64,000 nucleotides of DNA from Cellulosimicrobium cellulans (GCF_006539945.1 NZ_BJNZ01000007.1:124001-188000), one strand, 5' to 3'; numbered from the stretch's first letter, positions 1 through 11,894 are shown. Translations and numbers: made by a program. Notes: generated from the sequence alone by a model not told the origin.

Positions 1-1775
1 CCGCCGGGTCGCGCCTGCACCTGCTGCCGACGGTCGACGTGCCCTCGTCGAGCCTGCGGGTGGGCGACGTCGTCGTGGTCGTCGCGGGGGAGACCATCCC
101 GGGCGACGGTGACGTGATCGAGGGCGTCGCGTCGGTCGACGAGTCGGCGATCACGGGCGAGTCCGCCCCGGTCATCCGCGAGTCGGGCGGCGACCGCTCG
201 GCGGTGACGGGCGGGACGGTCGTCCTGTCCGACCGCATCGTCGTGCGGGTCACCGCCCCGGCCGGCCAGACGTTCGTCGACCGGATGATCGCGCTCGTCG
301 AGGGCAGCGAGCGCCAGCGCACGCCCAACGAGATCGCGCTCAACGTGCTGCTCACGTCGCTGACGATCGTGTTCGTCCTCGCCGTCGCGACGCTCCAGCC
401 GTTCGCCGTGTACTCGGGGGCGCGGCAGTCGCTCGTGGTGCTCGTCGCGCTCCTCGTGTGCCTCATCCCGACGACGATCGGCGCGCTGCTGTCGGCGATC
501 GGCATCGCGGGCATGGACCGCCTGGTCCGGCGCAACGTGCTCGCGATGTCGGGCCGCGCGGTCGAGGCGGCGGGCGACGTGGACGTGCTGCTGCTCGACA
601 AGACCGGGACCATCACGCACGGCAACCGGTTCGCGACCGAGGTGCTGCCGGTGGGCCACGTGAGCGCGGCCGAGCTCGCCGACGCGGCGCGCCTGGCCTC
701 GCTGTCCGACGAGACGCCGGAGGGGCGGAGCATCGTCGACCTCGTGACGTCGCTGGACGGGCGCCTCGCGAGCGACCTGGCGCGCGAGACCGTGGGCGCG
801 GAGTTCATCCCCTTCACGGCCCAGACGCGGATGTCCGGCGTGGACCTGCCGGTGCCCGACGGCGGGGTGCGGCGCGTGCGCAAGGGCGCGGGCTCCGCGG
901 TGCAGCGCTGGGTGCACTCCACGGGCGGGAGCGTGACGGGGCCGCAGACGGACGAGCTCGCGGCCCACGTGGAGACGGTCAGCGGGCAGGGCGGCACGCC
1001 GCTGGTGGTCGCCGAGCAGGTGGGCGACGGCCCGGCGCGCGTGCTCGGCGTCGTCCGGCTCAAGGACGTCGTCAAGGACGGGCTGCGCGAGCGGTTCGAC
1101 CAGCTCCGGGCGATGGGCATCCGGAGCGTCATGGTCACGGGCGACAACGCGATCACCGCGCGGGCCATCGGGGCCGAGGCGGGCGTGGACGACGTGCTCG
1201 CCGAGGCCACCCCCGAGGACAAGCTCGCGCTCATCCGGCGCGAGCAGGAGGGCGGGCGCCTCGTCGCGATGGCAGGCGACGGGACCAACGACGCGCCCGC
1301 GCTCGCGCAGTCCGACGTCGGCGTCGCGATGAACACGGGCACGACCGCCGCGAAGGAGGCGGGGAACATGGTCGACCTCGACTCGAACCCCACGAAGCTC
1401 CTGGAGATCGTCGAGATCGGCAAGCAGCTCCTCATCACGCGCGGCGCGCTGACCACGTTCTCCGTCGCGAACGACGTCGCCAAGTACTTCGCGATCCTGC
1501 CTGCGATGTTCCTCGGCGCGTTCCCCGCGCTCGAGGTGCTCAACGTCATGCGCCTGTCCAGCCCGCAGTCCGCGATCCTCTCCGCGGTGATCTTCAACGC
1601 GCTGATCATCGTGGCCCTCGTCCCGTTGGCGCTGCGCGGGGTGCGGTACCGCCCGGCGTCCGCGTCGGCCCTGCTCCGGCGCAACCTGCTGGTCTACGGG
1701 CTCGGCGGCCTCGTGGCGCCGTTCGTCGGGATCAAGCTCGTCGACCTCCTCGTCTCCCTCCTCCCGGGCTTCTGA
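1..1775 (+). CDS. kdpB: Potassium-transporting ATPase subunit B (KdpB), 5' end outside window
   Basis: Catalytic P-type ATPase subunit of the KdpFABC high-affinity K+ pump in the cytoplasmic membrane. The frame is open from the first bases, so the N-terminus and first membrane helices lie upstream. Visible: the actuator-domain motif TGES, the phosphorylation motif DKTGT (Asp codon at 597-599), the P-domain motifs MVTGDN and [10 protein letters not shown], and C-terminal membrane helices ending in LLVSLLPGF. kdpC follows after 23 nt with its own ribosome site, as in kdpFABC operons; kdpA is expected upstream of the window. Only the truncation by the window edge is unusual. Confidence 0.97.
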   Translation, partial: AGSRLHLLPTVDVPSSSLRVGDVVVVVAGETIPGDGDVIEGVASVDESAITGESAPVIRESGGDRSAVTGGTVVLSDRIVVRVTAPAGQTFVDRMIALVEGSERQRTPNEIALNVLLTSLTIVFVLAVATLQPFAVYSGARQSLVVLVALLVCLIPTTIGALLSAIGIAGMDRLVRRNVLAMSGRAVEAAGDVDVLLLDKTGTITHGNRFATEVLPVGHVSAAELADAARLASLSDETPEGRSIVDLVTSLDGRLASDLARETVGAEFIPFTAQTRMSGVDLPVPDGGVRRVRKGAGSAVQRWVHSTGGSVTGPQTDELAAHVETVSGQGGTPLVVAEQVGDGPARVLGVVRLKDVVKDGLRERFDQLRAMGIRSVMVTGDNAITARAIGAEAGVDDVLAEATPEDKLALIRREQEGGRLVAMAGDGTNDAPALAQSDVGVAMNTGTTAAKEAGNMVDLDSNPTKLLEIVEIGKQLLITRGALTTFSVANDVAKYFAILPAMFLGAFPALEVLNVMRLSSPQSAILSAVIFNALIIVALVPLALRGVRYRPASASALLRRNLLVYGLGGLVAPFVGIKLVDLLVSLLPGF

Positions 1776-1798
1776 GCCTGGTGCCGAAAGGAACTCCC

Positions 1799-2506
1799 GT
1801 GCCCAGCTCCTCGCAGGTCCCGTCCGGCTCCCGTCCGTCGACCGCCGGCGGCGCCGTCTCCTTCGTCCGCCAGTCGTGGGCAGGGCTGCGCGTCCTGCTC
1901 CTGATGACCGTCCTGCTCGGCGGGCTCTACCCCTTGGCCGTGACGGGGGTCGGTCAGGCCGCCTTCGGCTGGCAGGCGAACGGCTCGCTCGTCCGCGCGG
2001 ACGGCACCCGGGCTTCGTCGCCCGACGACGCGGGGGCCGACGGTGCCCCGGTCGTCGGGTCGGCCCTCGTCGGACAGGCGTTCGGCGAGCCGGGGACGGC
2101 GCCCGAGTGGTTCCACGGCCGCCCGTCCGCGGCCGGCGACGGCTACGACACGCTCGCGTCCGGGGGGTCGAACCTCGGTCCGAACAACCCCGAGCTCGTC
2201 GCCGCGATCGAGGCGCGCCGGGCGGCCGTCGCCGCGGAGGACGGCGTCGACCCGGCGACCGTCCCGCCGGACGCAGTGACGGCGTCGGCCTCGGGCCTCG
2301 ACCCGCACGTCTCGCCCGCGTACGCCGACCAGCAGGTCGAGCGTGTCGCCGCGGCGCGCGGGCTCGACCCCGCGGAGGTGCGCGCGCTGGTCGACGACGC
2401 CGCGGCCGGGCGCGTGGCCGGCGTGCTGGGCGACCCGCGCGTGAACGTGCTCGCGCTCAACCTCGGGCTCGAGAACCTCGCGCCCGCCGGCTCGGACGCG
2501 CCCTGA
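1799..2506 (+). CDS. kdpC: Potassium-transporting ATPase subunit C (KdpC)
   Basis: KdpC is the single-span accessory subunit of the Kdp pump and supports K+ affinity and complex assembly. The 235-residue product has one N-terminal membrane helix (about residues 29-51, AGLRVLLLMTVLLGGLYPLA), then an extracytoplasmic domain with the family motifs FHGRPS, ASGGSNLGP, SASGLDPHVSPAYA and VNVLALNLGL. The GTG start is preceded by GAAAGGAA at 1786-1793. Length fits actinobacterial KdpC, slightly long because of a Pro/Ser-rich N-terminus and an Ala/Asp-rich insertion. It sits between kdpB and kdpD and is very probably cotranscribed with them. Confidence 0.96.
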   Translation: MPSSSQVPSGSRPSTAGGAVSFVRQSWAGLRVLLLMTVLLGGLYPLAVTGVGQAAFGWQANGSLVRADGTRASSPDDAGADGAPVVGSALVGQAFGEPGTAPEWFHGRPSAAGDGYDTLASGGSNLGPNNPELVAAIEARRAAVAAEDGVDPATVPPDAVTASASGLDPHVSPAYADQQVERVAAARGLDPAEVRALVDDAAAGRVAGVLGDPRVNVLALNLGLENLAPAGSDAP

Positions 2507-2530
2507 CGTGCGGCGTGATGGACTGCGCAC

Positions 2531-5127
2531 ATGAGTGCCGACACGCCTGACGGGCGGCGCCGGGGGAGGCTGACGGTCTACCTCGGCGCCGCGCCGGGCG
2601 TCGGCAAGACGTTCGCGATGCTCGACGAGGCGCTGCGCCGCCGGTCCCGCGGGACGGACGTCGTGGTGGGCCTCGTCGAGTCGCACGGGCGCCCGGCCAC
2701 GGCGGCGAAGATCGGCGACCTCGAGGTCGTGCCGCGCCGCGCCGTCGGGCACCGGGGCGTCGAGCTCACCGAGCTCGACGTCGACGCCGTCGTCGCGCGC
2801 GACCCCGACGTCGCGCTCGTCGACGAGCTGGCGCACACGAACGCGCCCGGCTCGCGCCACGCCAAGCGGTGGCAGGACGTGCACGACCTGCTGGCGGCCG
2901 GGATCGACGTGGTGACCACGGTGAACGTGCAGCACCTGGAGTCGCTCACCGAGGACGTCGAGGCGATCACGGGCGTCCGCCAGCGCGAGACCGTCCCCGA
3001 CCACGTGGTGCGCGAAGCCGACCAGATCCAGCTCGTCGACCTCTCGCCCCAGGCGCTACGACGACGGCTCGCCCACGGCAACGTCTACCGCGCCGAGCAG
3101 ATCGACGCGTCCCTCTCCGCCTACTTCCGCGAGGGCAACCTCACGGCGCTCCGCGAGCTCGCGCTCCTGTGGCTCGCCGACCGGGTCGACGACGCCCTCA
3201 CGCGCTACCGCGCCGACCACGCGATCTCCGGGACGTGGCCTGCCCGCGAGCGCGTCGTCGTCGCGGTGACGGGCGGGCCCGAGAGCGCGACGCTGCTGCG
3301 TCGCGGCGCCCGCATCGCCGAGCGGGCCGCGGGGTCGGAGCTGCTCGCGGTGCACGTCCTCGCGACCGACGGCCTGCCCACCGCCTCGCCCGCGGCGATC
3401 GCGGCCGACCGCGCGCTCGTCGAGTCGCTCGGCGGCACCTTCCACACCGTCGTCGGGGAGGACGTCGCGTCAGCCGTCGTCGACTTCGCGCACGGCGCCA
3501 ACGCGACGATGGTGGTCGTCGGCGTCTCGCGGCGCTCGCGGTGGCGCGAGGCGTTCCTCGGCTCGACGAGCGCAGAGATCGCCCGGCTCTCGGGCTCGCT
3601 CGACGTGCATCTCGTCACCCACGAGCGCGCGCGGTCGGGGCGGGTCGCGCGGCGCGGCTGGAGCCCGTTGTCCGCCCGGCGGCGCGTCGCGGGGTTCGTG
3701 CTCGCCGTCGCCGGCCCGGCGGGTCTCACCGCCCTGCTCGACGCCGGCCGGGAGGCCGTCGGGCTGTCGACGCAGGTCATGCTCTTCCTCGCGCTGTCGG
3801 TCGGCGTCGCGCTCGTCGGGGGGATGTGGCCCGCGCTGGCCTGCGCCGTCGTGTCCTTCCTGTGCCTCAACTGGTTCTTCACGCCGCCCACCGGCCTGCT
3901 CACCGTCGCCGACCCGGAGAACCTGCTCGCGCTGCTCGTGTTCGTGCTCGTCGCGGCCGCCGTCGCGTCGGTCGTCGACCTCTCCGCGCGGCGCACCGTG
4001 CAGGCCTACCGTGCGCGGGCCGAGGCGTCGACGCTCGCCGCCCTCTCCCGGTCCGTGCTGTCCGGGGAGGACACGGCCGAGGCCGTCGTCGCGCGCCTCG
4101 CCCAGACCTTCCAGCTCCGCCGCGTCGCGCTCGAGGAGCGGGCGCGCACGGACGGGCGGGCACAGGCGTGGACGACCATCGCGGTCTCGGACCGCGCCGC
4201 CGACACGGTGGCCCCGACACGTGCCCGACCTCGCCGCGCGCCGGGGGGCGGTGACGAGACCCGGACCGTGGTGAGCGTCGGCGACGACCTCCGGCTCGTG
4301 CTCGACGGCCGCCCCCTGCCCGCGGGCGACCGTCAGGTGCTCGAGGCGTTCGGGGCCCAGGCAGGCATCGTGCTGGAGTACCGCCGGCTGCGCGAGGAGG
4401 CGGCCCGCGCCGCGGTCCTGGCCGAGGCGGACGCCACCCGCACGGCCCTGCTCGCCGCGGTCTCGCACGACCTGCGCACGCCGCTCGCGGCGATCCGCGC
4501 CGCCGTCGACGGGCTGCGCTCGCCGGAGGCCGTCCTGGAGCCGCAGGACCGGACCGCGCTCGTCGAGACCGCGGCCTCCGAGACCGAGCGGCTCGAGCAG
4601 CTCATCGACAACCTGCTCGACCTCTCGCGTCTCCAGACGGGGTCCGTCGCCCCGGTCCTGCGGGACGTGTCGCTCGAGGAGATCGTGCCGGTCGCCGTCG
4701 AGCCGCACGGCCCGCGCGTCGCGCTCGACGTGCCCGAGGACCTGCCCCTCGTGCGCACGGACCCCGGCCTCCTCGAGCGCGTCGTCGCGAACGTCGTCGC
4801 GAACGCCGTGCGGTTCGCGCCCCCGGACGAGCCCGTCCGCGTCCGGGCCTCCGCCTCGGGCGGGATCGTCGAGGTGCGGGTCGTCGACCTCGGGCCGGGG
4901 GTGCCCGACGACGCCAAGGAGCGGATGTTCGAGTCCTTCCAGCGGCTGGGCGACGCCGGCGGGCACGGCGTCGGGCTCGGGCTCGCCGTCGCGCGCGGCT
5001 TCTCCCGCGCCGTCGGCGCGACCCTCGTCCCCGAGGACACGCCGGGCGGAGGCCTCACCATGGTCCTGACCGTCCCCGTCGCGCCGCCGCGCGAGCCGGG
5101 GGCACGCACCGAGCAGGAGGAGCGCGC

Positions 5128-5131
<4 letters not shown>
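2531..5131 (+). CDS. kdpD: Sensor histidine kinase KdpD
   Basis: Membrane sensor kinase for K+ limitation or turgor that phosphorylates KdpE and so controls kdpFABC. Order of parts in the 866 residues: KdpD N-terminal domain with a Walker-A-like GAAPGVGKT (residues 19-27) and DELAHTNAPGSRH; a universal-stress-like domain (about 235-365); four close membrane helices (about 385-495); a GAF-like segment; a dimerisation/phosphoacceptor region with SHDLRTPLAAIR (His646); and a C-terminal ATPase with NVVANAVRFAP and GVGLGLAVARG. It starts 24 nt after kdpC and its stop overlaps the kdpE start as GTGA. All domains look intact. Confidence 0.97.
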
Positions 5132-5807
<676 letters not shown>

Positions 5808-5826
<19 letters not shown>

Positions 5827-6650
5827 CCTGTCGCATCGTCCACGAGGCGCGCAAGCTCGCGCACGACGGCGCCCGGCAGCGCGGGCGGGAACAGCAGCGC
5901 GCGCTGGAGCTCGCCCGCGCGCCAGCCGTCGCACGCGAGCGCGGCGAGCACGAGCGACGACGGCGCGCCCTCCTCGCGCCACGCGCGCAGCACGAGCGCG
6001 TGCACCGCGTGCTGCCCCTCGGGGACGTCGTCGCGCGCGACGCCGCCCAGCGCGTACAGGCGCAGGAGCGCCGCGGCCTTGCGCGAGTCGTCGAGCGCCG
6101 CGACCGACGCCGCGACCGCCGCGCGCGACGGGTCGAGGCGCAGCGGCGACAGGTCGTCGAACCCGGACTGGAGGACCTCGAGCGCGACGTCGTCGACGAG
6201 CGTCTCCGCGTCGCCGAACATCGAGCGCAGCGTCGACTCGCTGCGCTCGCAGCGGCGGGCGACCGCGGCGAGCGTGACGTTCTCGACCCCCTCCTCGAGC
6301 GCGACCCGCAGGACGGCGTCCACGAGCGGGCGCTCGTCGTCGCGGAACGGGTCCTCGTCGAGGTCCACGTCGCGGAAGACGACGGCGCTCGCGGGCGACC
6401 GCACGTCGGCGTACCGGGAGAGGTCACCGATCAGGTCGTCCCACTCGGCCTCGGTGAGGTCGTACGCGTCCTGGTAGAGACCGAGCCACGTCCCCTCGAG
6501 CGCGAGCGCCGCGACCCACGTGCGCGGGTCGGGGACGCCCGGGGCGCCGTCCGGCCCCCGGCTCGGCTCCTGCGTGGGGATCGCGGCGACCCACTCGTGC
6601 AGGGTGGCCCTGGCCGAGCGCGTCGCGTCGCTCCGGTCGGGCGTGGACAT
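5808..6650 (-). CDS. TetR-like regulator with long N-terminal extension
   Basis: Probable transcription regulator of unknown target. A TetR-type helix-turn-helix is seen at about residues 108-155 (LVDAVLRVALEEGVENVTLAAVARRC...STLRSMFGDAETLVDDV), but about 105 residues precede it. That part (HEWVAAIPTQ, WLGLYQDAYDLTEAEWDDLIGDLSRYADV) is acidic and matches nothing I recognise. The C-terminal helical part would be the ligand/dimer domain. The ATG at 6650 is chosen because GGAG lies about 9 nt upstream; a GTG 9 nt further up is possible. The gene ends inside kdpE (19-bp convergent overlap). Function is inferred only from the helix-turn-helix. Confidence 0.75.
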
Positions 6651-6714
6651 GACCGTCACCTCCGTGGTCGGGCACAGTGGATCGAGCCTAGCCGGAGGCC
6701 GCGACGGTCTCGCG

Positions 6715-8394
6715 TCAGGGACGCGGGACGTCGCGGCGGCGGAAGCCCGCCAGACCCAGCGCGACGAGCGCGACGGCGAGGAGCGTGAGCCAGACGAACG
6801 GCCACGGCTCGACGTCGGCCCCCGGGAGCTGGGGGACGTGCCAGAACGGCGACACGCCGCTGGCCCCGGACGGGAGGTCGAGCAGGGCGCCGAACATCGT
6901 CACGACGAACGAGTAGGCGAGGAGCGCCCAGGCGAGCGCCGCGAGGCCCGGCCGCCAGCCGAACGCGGCGACGGCGACGCCTGTGACGACCGCGATCGCC
7001 GGGAGGTAGGCGAACGACGCGGCGAGGTAGCCCCCGAACCCGAAGGTGTCCTCCCCGACGCTCAGCGCGCCGAGCCACAGCCCGACCGCGCTCACGGCGA
7101 GCAGCACCGACGTCCCGAGCAGTGTCACGACGAGCTGGGCCCCGAGCCAGCGCACGCGCCCGACCCCGGTCGCGAGCACGGGCTCGAGCCGACCCGCCGT
7201 CTCCTCGCCGCGGGCGCGCTGCGCCGACGCGACCGCGAAGCCGCCCGCGCCGAGCCCGAGGAAGAGGGCCATGACCGCGACGAACCCGCCCACGAGGTCG
7301 GAGGCGTCGCCGAGCATCTGCGCGATCTCGGGGTTGTCCGCGACCATGTCGCCCACCGACTCGACGAACGTCCCGCACGCGAGCGCGGTGACGCCGACTC
7401 CGACGCCCCACGCGAGCACGGACGCGCGCTGCTGGCGCCACGCGAGGGCGAGCGGGCTCGCGAGCCACCCGGCGGCGTCGGGCCGGCCCGCGCGCGGCGG
7501 CACGAGGCCCGCGCCGAGGTCGCGACGTGCGGCGAGCGCCGCGCCCAGCGCGAGGAGCAGCACGACGAGCGCGACCGACAGGCCGAGGGGCCACCAGCGC
7601 AGGTCGACGAAGGCCCGGATCTGCTGCGCCCAGCCGATGGGGGAGAGCCACGAGACCCAGCTCCCGTGCTCCTCCTGGACGTCGCCGACGGCGCGCAGCA
7701 GGAACGCGACGCCGAGCACGGCGAGCGCGAGGCCGCTCGCGGCGCGCGCGTGCTCGGTGACCTGGCTCGTCACGACCGCGACGGCGGCGAACACGAGGCC
7801 CGTGACGCCCACCGCGGCGCCGAGCGCGAACGCGTCGACGGCGTCGAGGCCGGTCGCGACGAGGACGGCTCCGGTCGCGAGCGCTATGGCCGCGTTCGCG
7901 ACGAGCGCCGCGACGAACGCCGCCGTCGCGGGGGCGTGGCGCCCGACGACGCCGGCTCGCACGAGCTCGGCCCGGCCCGTCTCCTCCTCGGCGCGCGTGT
8001 GCCGCACGACGAGCGAGATGCTCATGATCGCGACGGCGACCATGACGGTGAGCGCCATCTCGTTCGCGATCATCGCGCCGAGCGTGTAGTCCTCGATCCC
8101 GTACTGGGGCCCGGACAGCATGATGCCCGCGGGGCTGGACACGAGCGCGGCACGCGCCTGGCGGTCGGCCGCGGTGGGGTAGAGCGTGTCGAGCGCGACG
8201 GCGGCGTAGCCGAAGAGGAGCGCGATCGACGCCGTCCACACGGGGATGCGGACGCGGTCGCGGCGCAGGACGAAGCGCAGCAGCGTCGTCCAGCCCGTCG
8301 CCGCGCGCCCGCGCCGGTGCGGCTCGGGCGCGACGGCGCCGGCGCGCGGCCCGCGCGGTGGCGCCGCCGTGCGGGCGGTCCCGGGGGCGCTCAC
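6715..8394 (-). CDS. ABC exporter permease, antibiotic/polyketide-exporter type
   Basis: Large integral membrane subunit of an ABC exporter. The 559-residue protein has about twelve hydrophobic segments in two six-helix halves, like actinobacterial 'exporter of polyketide antibiotics' permeases. The cytoplasmic N-terminus is Arg/Pro-rich, and a loop [22 protein letters not shown] recurs in the second half as [21 protein letters not shown]; this duplicated loop is typical of the family. The GTG start overlaps the ATPase stop by 4 nt (GTGA). It forms an operon with the ATPase and a TetR regulator, so it is probably induced by a toxic compound. Substrate cannot be inferred. Confidence 0.85.
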   Translation of the reverse strand: MSAPGTARTAAPPRGPRAGAVAPEPHRRGRAATGWTTLLRFVLRRDRVRIPVWTASIALLFGYAAVALDTLYPTAADRQARAALVSSPAGIMLSGPQYGIEDYTLGAMIANEMALTVMVAVAIMSISLVVRHTRAEEETGRAELVRAGVVGRHAPATAAFVAALVANAAIALATGAVLVATGLDAVDAFALGAAVGVTGLVFAAVAVVTSQVTEHARAASGLALAVLGVAFLLRAVGDVQEEHGSWVSWLSPIGWAQQIRAFVDLRWWPLGLSVALVVLLLALGAALAARRDLGAGLVPPRAGRPDAAGWLASPLALAWRQQRASVLAWGVGVGVTALACGTFVESVGDMVADNPEIAQMLGDASDLVGGFVAVMALFLGLGAGGFAVASAQRARGEETAGRLEPVLATGVGRVRWLGAQLVVTLLGTSVLLAVSAVGLWLGALSVGEDTFGFGGYLAASFAYLPAIAVVTGVAVAAFGWRPGLAALAWALLAYSFVVTMFGALLDLPSGASGVSPFWHVPQLPGADVEPWPFVWLTLLAVALVALGLAGFRRRDVPRP

Positions 8395-9326
8395 AGCGCG
8401 CCCGCCCCGTCGAGCACGGCGAGCTCGTCGCCGTAGTGGCGCAGGAACAGCTCCTCGAGCGAGGGAGGGTTGACCGCGACGGAGCGCAGGCCCAGGTCGG
8501 TGAGCGCGCGCAGGACGGCCTCGACGTGGTCGTTGTCGACGTCGAACCGCGCGCGCGTCCCGTCGCTCCCGGGCTCGACGACGAGGTCGTGCACGCCGTC
8601 GAGCGTGTCGAGCGCCGAGGGGTCGCGCTCGGTCACGGCGGTGACGGACGAGCGCGTGAGGTGCCGCAGCTCGGCGAGCGTCCCCGACTGGACCGTGCGG
8701 CCCGCCCGGATGATCGTCACGGTGTCGCACAGCTTCTCGACCTCGGCCAGGATGTGGCTCGAGAGCAGGACGGACCGGCCCTCGGCCGTCACCTCGCGCA
8801 CGCACTGCGTGAACACCGACTCCATGAGGGGGTCGAGGCCCGACGTCGGCTCGTCGAGGACGAGCAGCTCGACGTCGGACGCGAACGCCGCGACGAGCGC
8901 CACCTTCTGCCGGTTCCCCTTGGAGTAGGTGCGGGCCTTCTTCGACGGGTCGAGCTCGAAGCGGTCGAGCAGCAGCTTCTTGCGCTGCGGGTCGACGCTC
9001 CCACGCAGACGGGTGAGCAGGTCGATCGCCTCGCCGCCGGTGAGGTTGGGCCACAGGTTGACGTCGCCGGGCACGTAGGCGAGACGCCGGTGCAGGTCGA
9101 CCGCGTCGTGCCAGGGGTCGCCGCCGAGCAGCCGGGCGCTGCCGGAGTCGGGCCGCAGCAGCCCGAGCAGCACGCGGATGGTGGTCGACTTGCCCGCGCC
9201 GTTCGGTCCGAGGAACCCGGCGACCTCGCCGGCGCGGACGGTGAGGTCGAGACCGTCGAGCGCCTGCACGTGGCCGAAGGCCTTGCGCAGGTCGTGCACC
9301 TCGACGGCGGGGGTCGTGCTCGTCAT
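8391..9326 (-). CDS. ABC exporter ATPase subunit
   Basis: Energises the downstream permease. In 311 residues: Walker [10 protein letters not shown]-loop region, a signature region reading [17 protein letters not shown], Walker [13 protein letters not shown] and the H-loop LLSSHIL, followed by a C-terminal accessory domain ending in [12 protein letters not shown]. The ATG at 9326 is preceded by AGGAGGAG and overlaps the TetR stop as ATGA. Gene order regulator-ATPase-permease with overlapping codons indicates one transcript. The signature SKGNRQ, rather than LSGGQ, is usual in this DrrA-like exporter group. Confidence 0.92.
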   Translation of the reverse strand: MTSTTPAVEVHDLRKAFGHVQALDGLDLTVRAGEVAGFLGPNGAGKSTTIRVLLGLLRPDSGSARLLGGDPWHDAVDLHRRLAYVPGDVNLWPNLTGGEAIDLLTRLRGSVDPQRKKLLLDRFELDPSKKARTYSKGNRQKVALVAAFASDVELLVLDEPTSGLDPLMESVFTQCVREVTAEGRSVLLSSHILAEVEKLCDTVTIIRAGRTVQSGTLAELRHLTRSSVTAVTERDPSALDTLDGVHDLVVEPGSDGTRARFDVDNDHVEAVLRALTDLGLRSVAVNPPSLEELFLRHYGDELAVLDGAGAL

Positions 9327-10036
9327 CGCGTCTCCTCCTGGTGGGTGGTGTGCTGCACGTAGGCGTCGAGCAGCGTGGGCTCGACGAAGAGTCCTTCGGT
9401 GAAGACCTCGAGCGCGGGGAGCATCACGCGCTCGACGTACTCGCGGAGGTCCGCCTCGGGGTCGCGCGGCTCGCTCCGCTCGCGCAGCGCGCCGTCGACC
9501 AGGAGCGAGCCGAGCGAGAGCGAGACGAGGTAGCGCGCGCGGGCGGCCTCGTCGCGACTGGGGCGGATCACGCCGGCGGCGACGCCGGACTCCATGTACT
9601 CGAGCGTGACCTGCGTGAGGTGCTCGACGAACGACCGCGCGAGGTCCCCGCCCGCCTGGAGGCTGCGCAGCGTGTACTCGAACACGGGCGCGTAGTCCTC
9701 GATCCCGGCGAGCTGGGTGAACAGCGCCATCGGGCCGGCGGCCGGGTCCTGGGGCGAGATCGCGTCCGTCTTGGCGGCGCGCACGGCGTCGAACACGTGG
9801 TCGTCGCACGCGCGGCGCAGCCCGTCCTTGGAGCCGAAGTGGTGCACGACGAGCGCCGCGCTCACCCCGGCGTCGGCGGCGATGGTGCGCAGCGGGGCGC
9901 CGAACCCGTCGCGCGCGAAGCGCGAGATCGCGGCGTCGCGGATGCGCGCGCGGGTCGTGAGGTCGTCGGTGGCCGACGGCGCGGGGCGGGCGGTCGCGGA
10001 GGGCTTGCCTGAACGCACGTTCAACAGACTAAACAC
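9323..10036 (-). CDS. TetR-family repressor of the ABC exporter operon
   Basis: Likely local repressor. An N-terminal TetR helix-turn-helix ([45 protein letters not shown]) is followed by an alpha-helical ligand domain. It is the first gene of the exporter operon and overlaps the ATPase start. The start is uncertain: GTG at 10036 gives 237 residues, GTG at 10018 would remove six; neither has a strong ribosome site. The start region itself contains symmetrical sequence (see the regulatory entry), which suggests autoregulation. Inducer unknown. Confidence 0.85.
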   Translation of the reverse strand: MFSLLNVRSGKPSATARPAPSATDDLTTRARIRDAAISRFARDGFGAPLRTIAADAGVSAALVVHHFGSKDGLRRACDDHVFDAVRAAKTDAISPQDPAAGPMALFTQLAGIEDYAPVFEYTLRSLQAGGDLARSFVEHLTQVTLEYMESGVAAGVIRPSRDEAARARYLVSLSLGSLLVDGALRERSEPRDPEADLREYVERVMLPALEVFTEGLFVEPTLLDAYVQHTTHQEETR

Positions 10037-10045
10037 TTGTTCAAC
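10019..10045 (-). promoter_or_regulatory. Candidate operator of the TetR/ABC exporter operon
   Basis: Two GTTCAAC direct repeats lie at 10019-10025 and 10039-10045, exactly 20 bp (two helical turns) apart, with the symmetrical AACACTTGTT at 10032-10041 between them. The block covers the 5' end of the tetR gene, where an autorepressor would bind. Assignment to this TetR protein is inferred from position. Confidence 0.4.
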
Positions 10046-10086
10046 GCCTGTCCACCCCCGGGGAGCGCTCTGCCGCGGCGCACCCC

Positions 10087-10115
10087 TTGACGCCGGTGGC
10101 CGGGGCCGGTTGAGT
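10087..10115 (+). promoter_or_regulatory. Candidate promoter of the GH6 cellulase gene
   Basis: TTGACG (10087-10092), 17-bp spacer, TTGAGT (10110-10115). Transcription would start near 10122, just upstream of the CelR-like operator. Housekeeping sigma-factor consensus is only partly matched. Confidence 0.45.
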
Positions 10116-10131
10116 GGAGGTCACGGCGGGA

Positions 10132-10145
10132 TGGGAGCGCTTCCA
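10132..10145 (+). promoter_or_regulatory. CelR-type operator (LacI family) before the cellulase
   Basis: TGGGAGCGCTTCCA differs by one base from the 14-bp palindrome TGGGAGCGCTCCCA bound by CelR, the cellobiose-responsive repressor of cellulase genes in Thermobifida and related actinobacteria. It lies just after the predicted transcription start and 40 bp before the start codon. A weaker look-alike, GGGAGCGCTC, sits at 10061-10070. No celR gene is in this window. Confidence 0.8.
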
Positions 10146-10185
10146 TCCGTCGTCCCGCACCCCGTGTCGATCGAAGGAGATCCGC

Positions 10186-11793
10186 ATGAGACGTCGTGCC
10201 GTCCTGTCCGCCGCAGCCGGGCTCGCGCTCGCGACCCCGCTGCTCGTCGTCGGCGGGAGCGCCGGCGCCGCACCCGTCCCCACCTCCGCCGCGCCCCCGG
10301 CGACGGCCGCCCCCGCGGCGGACGACGTCGTCGGGCCGGAGACCCGCCTCTACGTGGATCCCTTCTCCACGACCCTCCAGGCCGCCGCCTCGCTCACGGG
10401 ACAGGCCCGCGCGGACGCCCAGCTCCTCGGGTCGTTCCCGTCGGCCTCGTGGTTCACCGGCGGCACGCCCGACGAGGTGCGCGACGACGTCGCGTCCGTC
10501 GTGCAGGCGGCCGCGACGGACGGCGCGGTGCCCACCGTCGTCGTCTACAACCTGCCGTTCCGCGACTGCGCGCAGTACTCCGCAGGCGGCGCCGCGGACA
10601 CGGCCGCCTACACGGCGTGGGTGGACGCCGTCGCCGCGGGGATCGGCGACGACCCCGCGATCGTGATCCTCGAGCCGGACGGGCTCGGCATCATCCCCTG
10701 GTACACCGACATCAACGGGAACCCCGAGTGGTGCCGCCCCGCCGAGCTCGACCCGGAGACCGCCGCGGCGGACCGGTTCGTCCAGCTCAACCACGCCGTC
10801 GACGCGCTCACGGCGCTCCCGGCCACGTCCGTGTACCTCGACGGGACGCACAGCGGGTGGCTCGGGGTCGGTGACATCACCGACCGCCTGATCAAGGCGG
10901 GCGTCGAGCGTGCGGACGGCGTGTTCGTCAACGCGTCGAACTACGTCGAGACCGAGCGCCTCGTGAAGTACGGCACGTGGATCAGCGACTGCGTCAACCT
11001 GTCGGTCAACAGCTGGTGGGAGCCCGCGTGGTGCGCGAGCCAGTACTACCCGGCGAACCCCGACGACTTCTCCACCTGGGGCCTCACCGACGCCGCGTAC
11101 GAGCAGGCGTACGCCGACACGGGCGTCGTGCGCGACCCGGTGGCGCAGAAGCACGTCGTCATCGACACGAGCCGCAACGGCCAGGGCCCGTGGACCGCTC
11201 CGCCCGGCGCGTTCCCCGACCCGGAGGTGTGGTGCAACCCGCCCGACCGCGGCCTCGGCGAGCGGCCGACGACGGACACCGGCGACCCGTTCGTGGACGC
11301 CTACCTGTGGATCAAGGTGCCGGGGGAGTCCGACGGCAAGTGCTACCGGGGCACCGGCGGCCCGCTCGACCCCGCCCGCGGTATCGAGGACCCCGCCGCG
11401 GGGCAGTGGTTCGTCGAGCAGGCCGCCGAGCTCCTCGCGCTCGCCGTGCCGGCCGTCGAGCGCCCGACCTGCGAGGTCGCGTACACCGTCCACGGGACGT
11501 GGCAGGGCAAGAAGGGCAGCGGCTTCATCGCCCAGGTCGAGCTCCGCAACACCGGCACGGCGCCGCTGGACGGGTGGGAGCTGCGCTGGACCCCCGACGG
11601 GGACCAGCGGCTCACCGACGTGTGGGGCGCGCGAGCCGGCCGCGACGGTGACGCGGTCACCGCGCACAGCCTGTCGTGGAACGCGACCGTACGGCCAGGC
11701 GCGACCGCGACGTTCGGCTTCGTCGCGTCGGGCACGCCGGGTGCCGACCCGCAGCTCGTGACCCTCGGGGGGCGCCCGTGCCACGTCCTCTGA
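10186..11793 (+). CDS. Secreted GH6 cellulase (endoglucanase/cellobiohydrolase) with CBM2
   Basis: Inverting glycoside hydrolase family 6 enzyme acting on cellulose outside the cell. The 535 residues hold a signal peptide (MRRRAVLSAAAGLALATPLL, cleavage near AGAA), a short Ala/Pro linker, the GH6 barrel from about residue 50 with the catalytic-acid motif FRDCAQ (Asp127) and ILEPDGLG (Asp165), then a C-terminal CBM2 (about 429-535) bounded by Cys429 and Cys532 with the conserved Trp residues of a cellulose-binding face. Start ATG follows GAAGGAGA at 10173-10180. Endo versus exo action depends on active-site loops I cannot judge. The CelR-like operator upstream implies induction by cello-oligosaccharides. 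Confidence 0.95.
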   Translation: MRRRAVLSAAAGLALATPLLVVGGSAGAAPVPTSAAPPATAAPAADDVVGPETRLYVDPFSTTLQAAASLTGQARADAQLLGSFPSASWFTGGTPDEVRDDVASVVQAAATDGAVPTVVVYNLPFRDCAQYSAGGAADTAAYTAWVDAVAAGIGDDPAIVILEPDGLGIIPWYTDINGNPEWCRPAELDPETAAADRFVQLNHAVDALTALPATSVYLDGTHSGWLGVGDITDRLIKAGVERADGVFVNASNYVETERLVKYGTWISDCVNLSVNSWWEPAWCASQYYPANPDDFSTWGLTDAAYEQAYADTGVVRDPVAQKHVVIDTSRNGQGPWTAPPGAFPDPEVWCNPPDRGLGERPTTDTGDPFVDAYLWIKVPGESDGKCYRGTGGPLDPARGIEDPAAGQWFVEQAAELLALAVPAVERPTCEVAYTVHGTWQGKKGSGFIAQVELRNTGTAPLDGWELRWTPDGDQRLTDVWGARAGRDGDAVTAHSLSWNATVRPGATATFGFVASGTPGADPQLVTLGGRPCHVL

Positions 11794-11894
11794 TCTCTCG
11801 CCAGGGGGCCCGGGCGGCCCCGGTCGCGCAGATCACGGCCACTCGGGGCGAGAGACCCCTGCCGTTCCGGGCCAGACACCCGTAGGCTGGGGGT

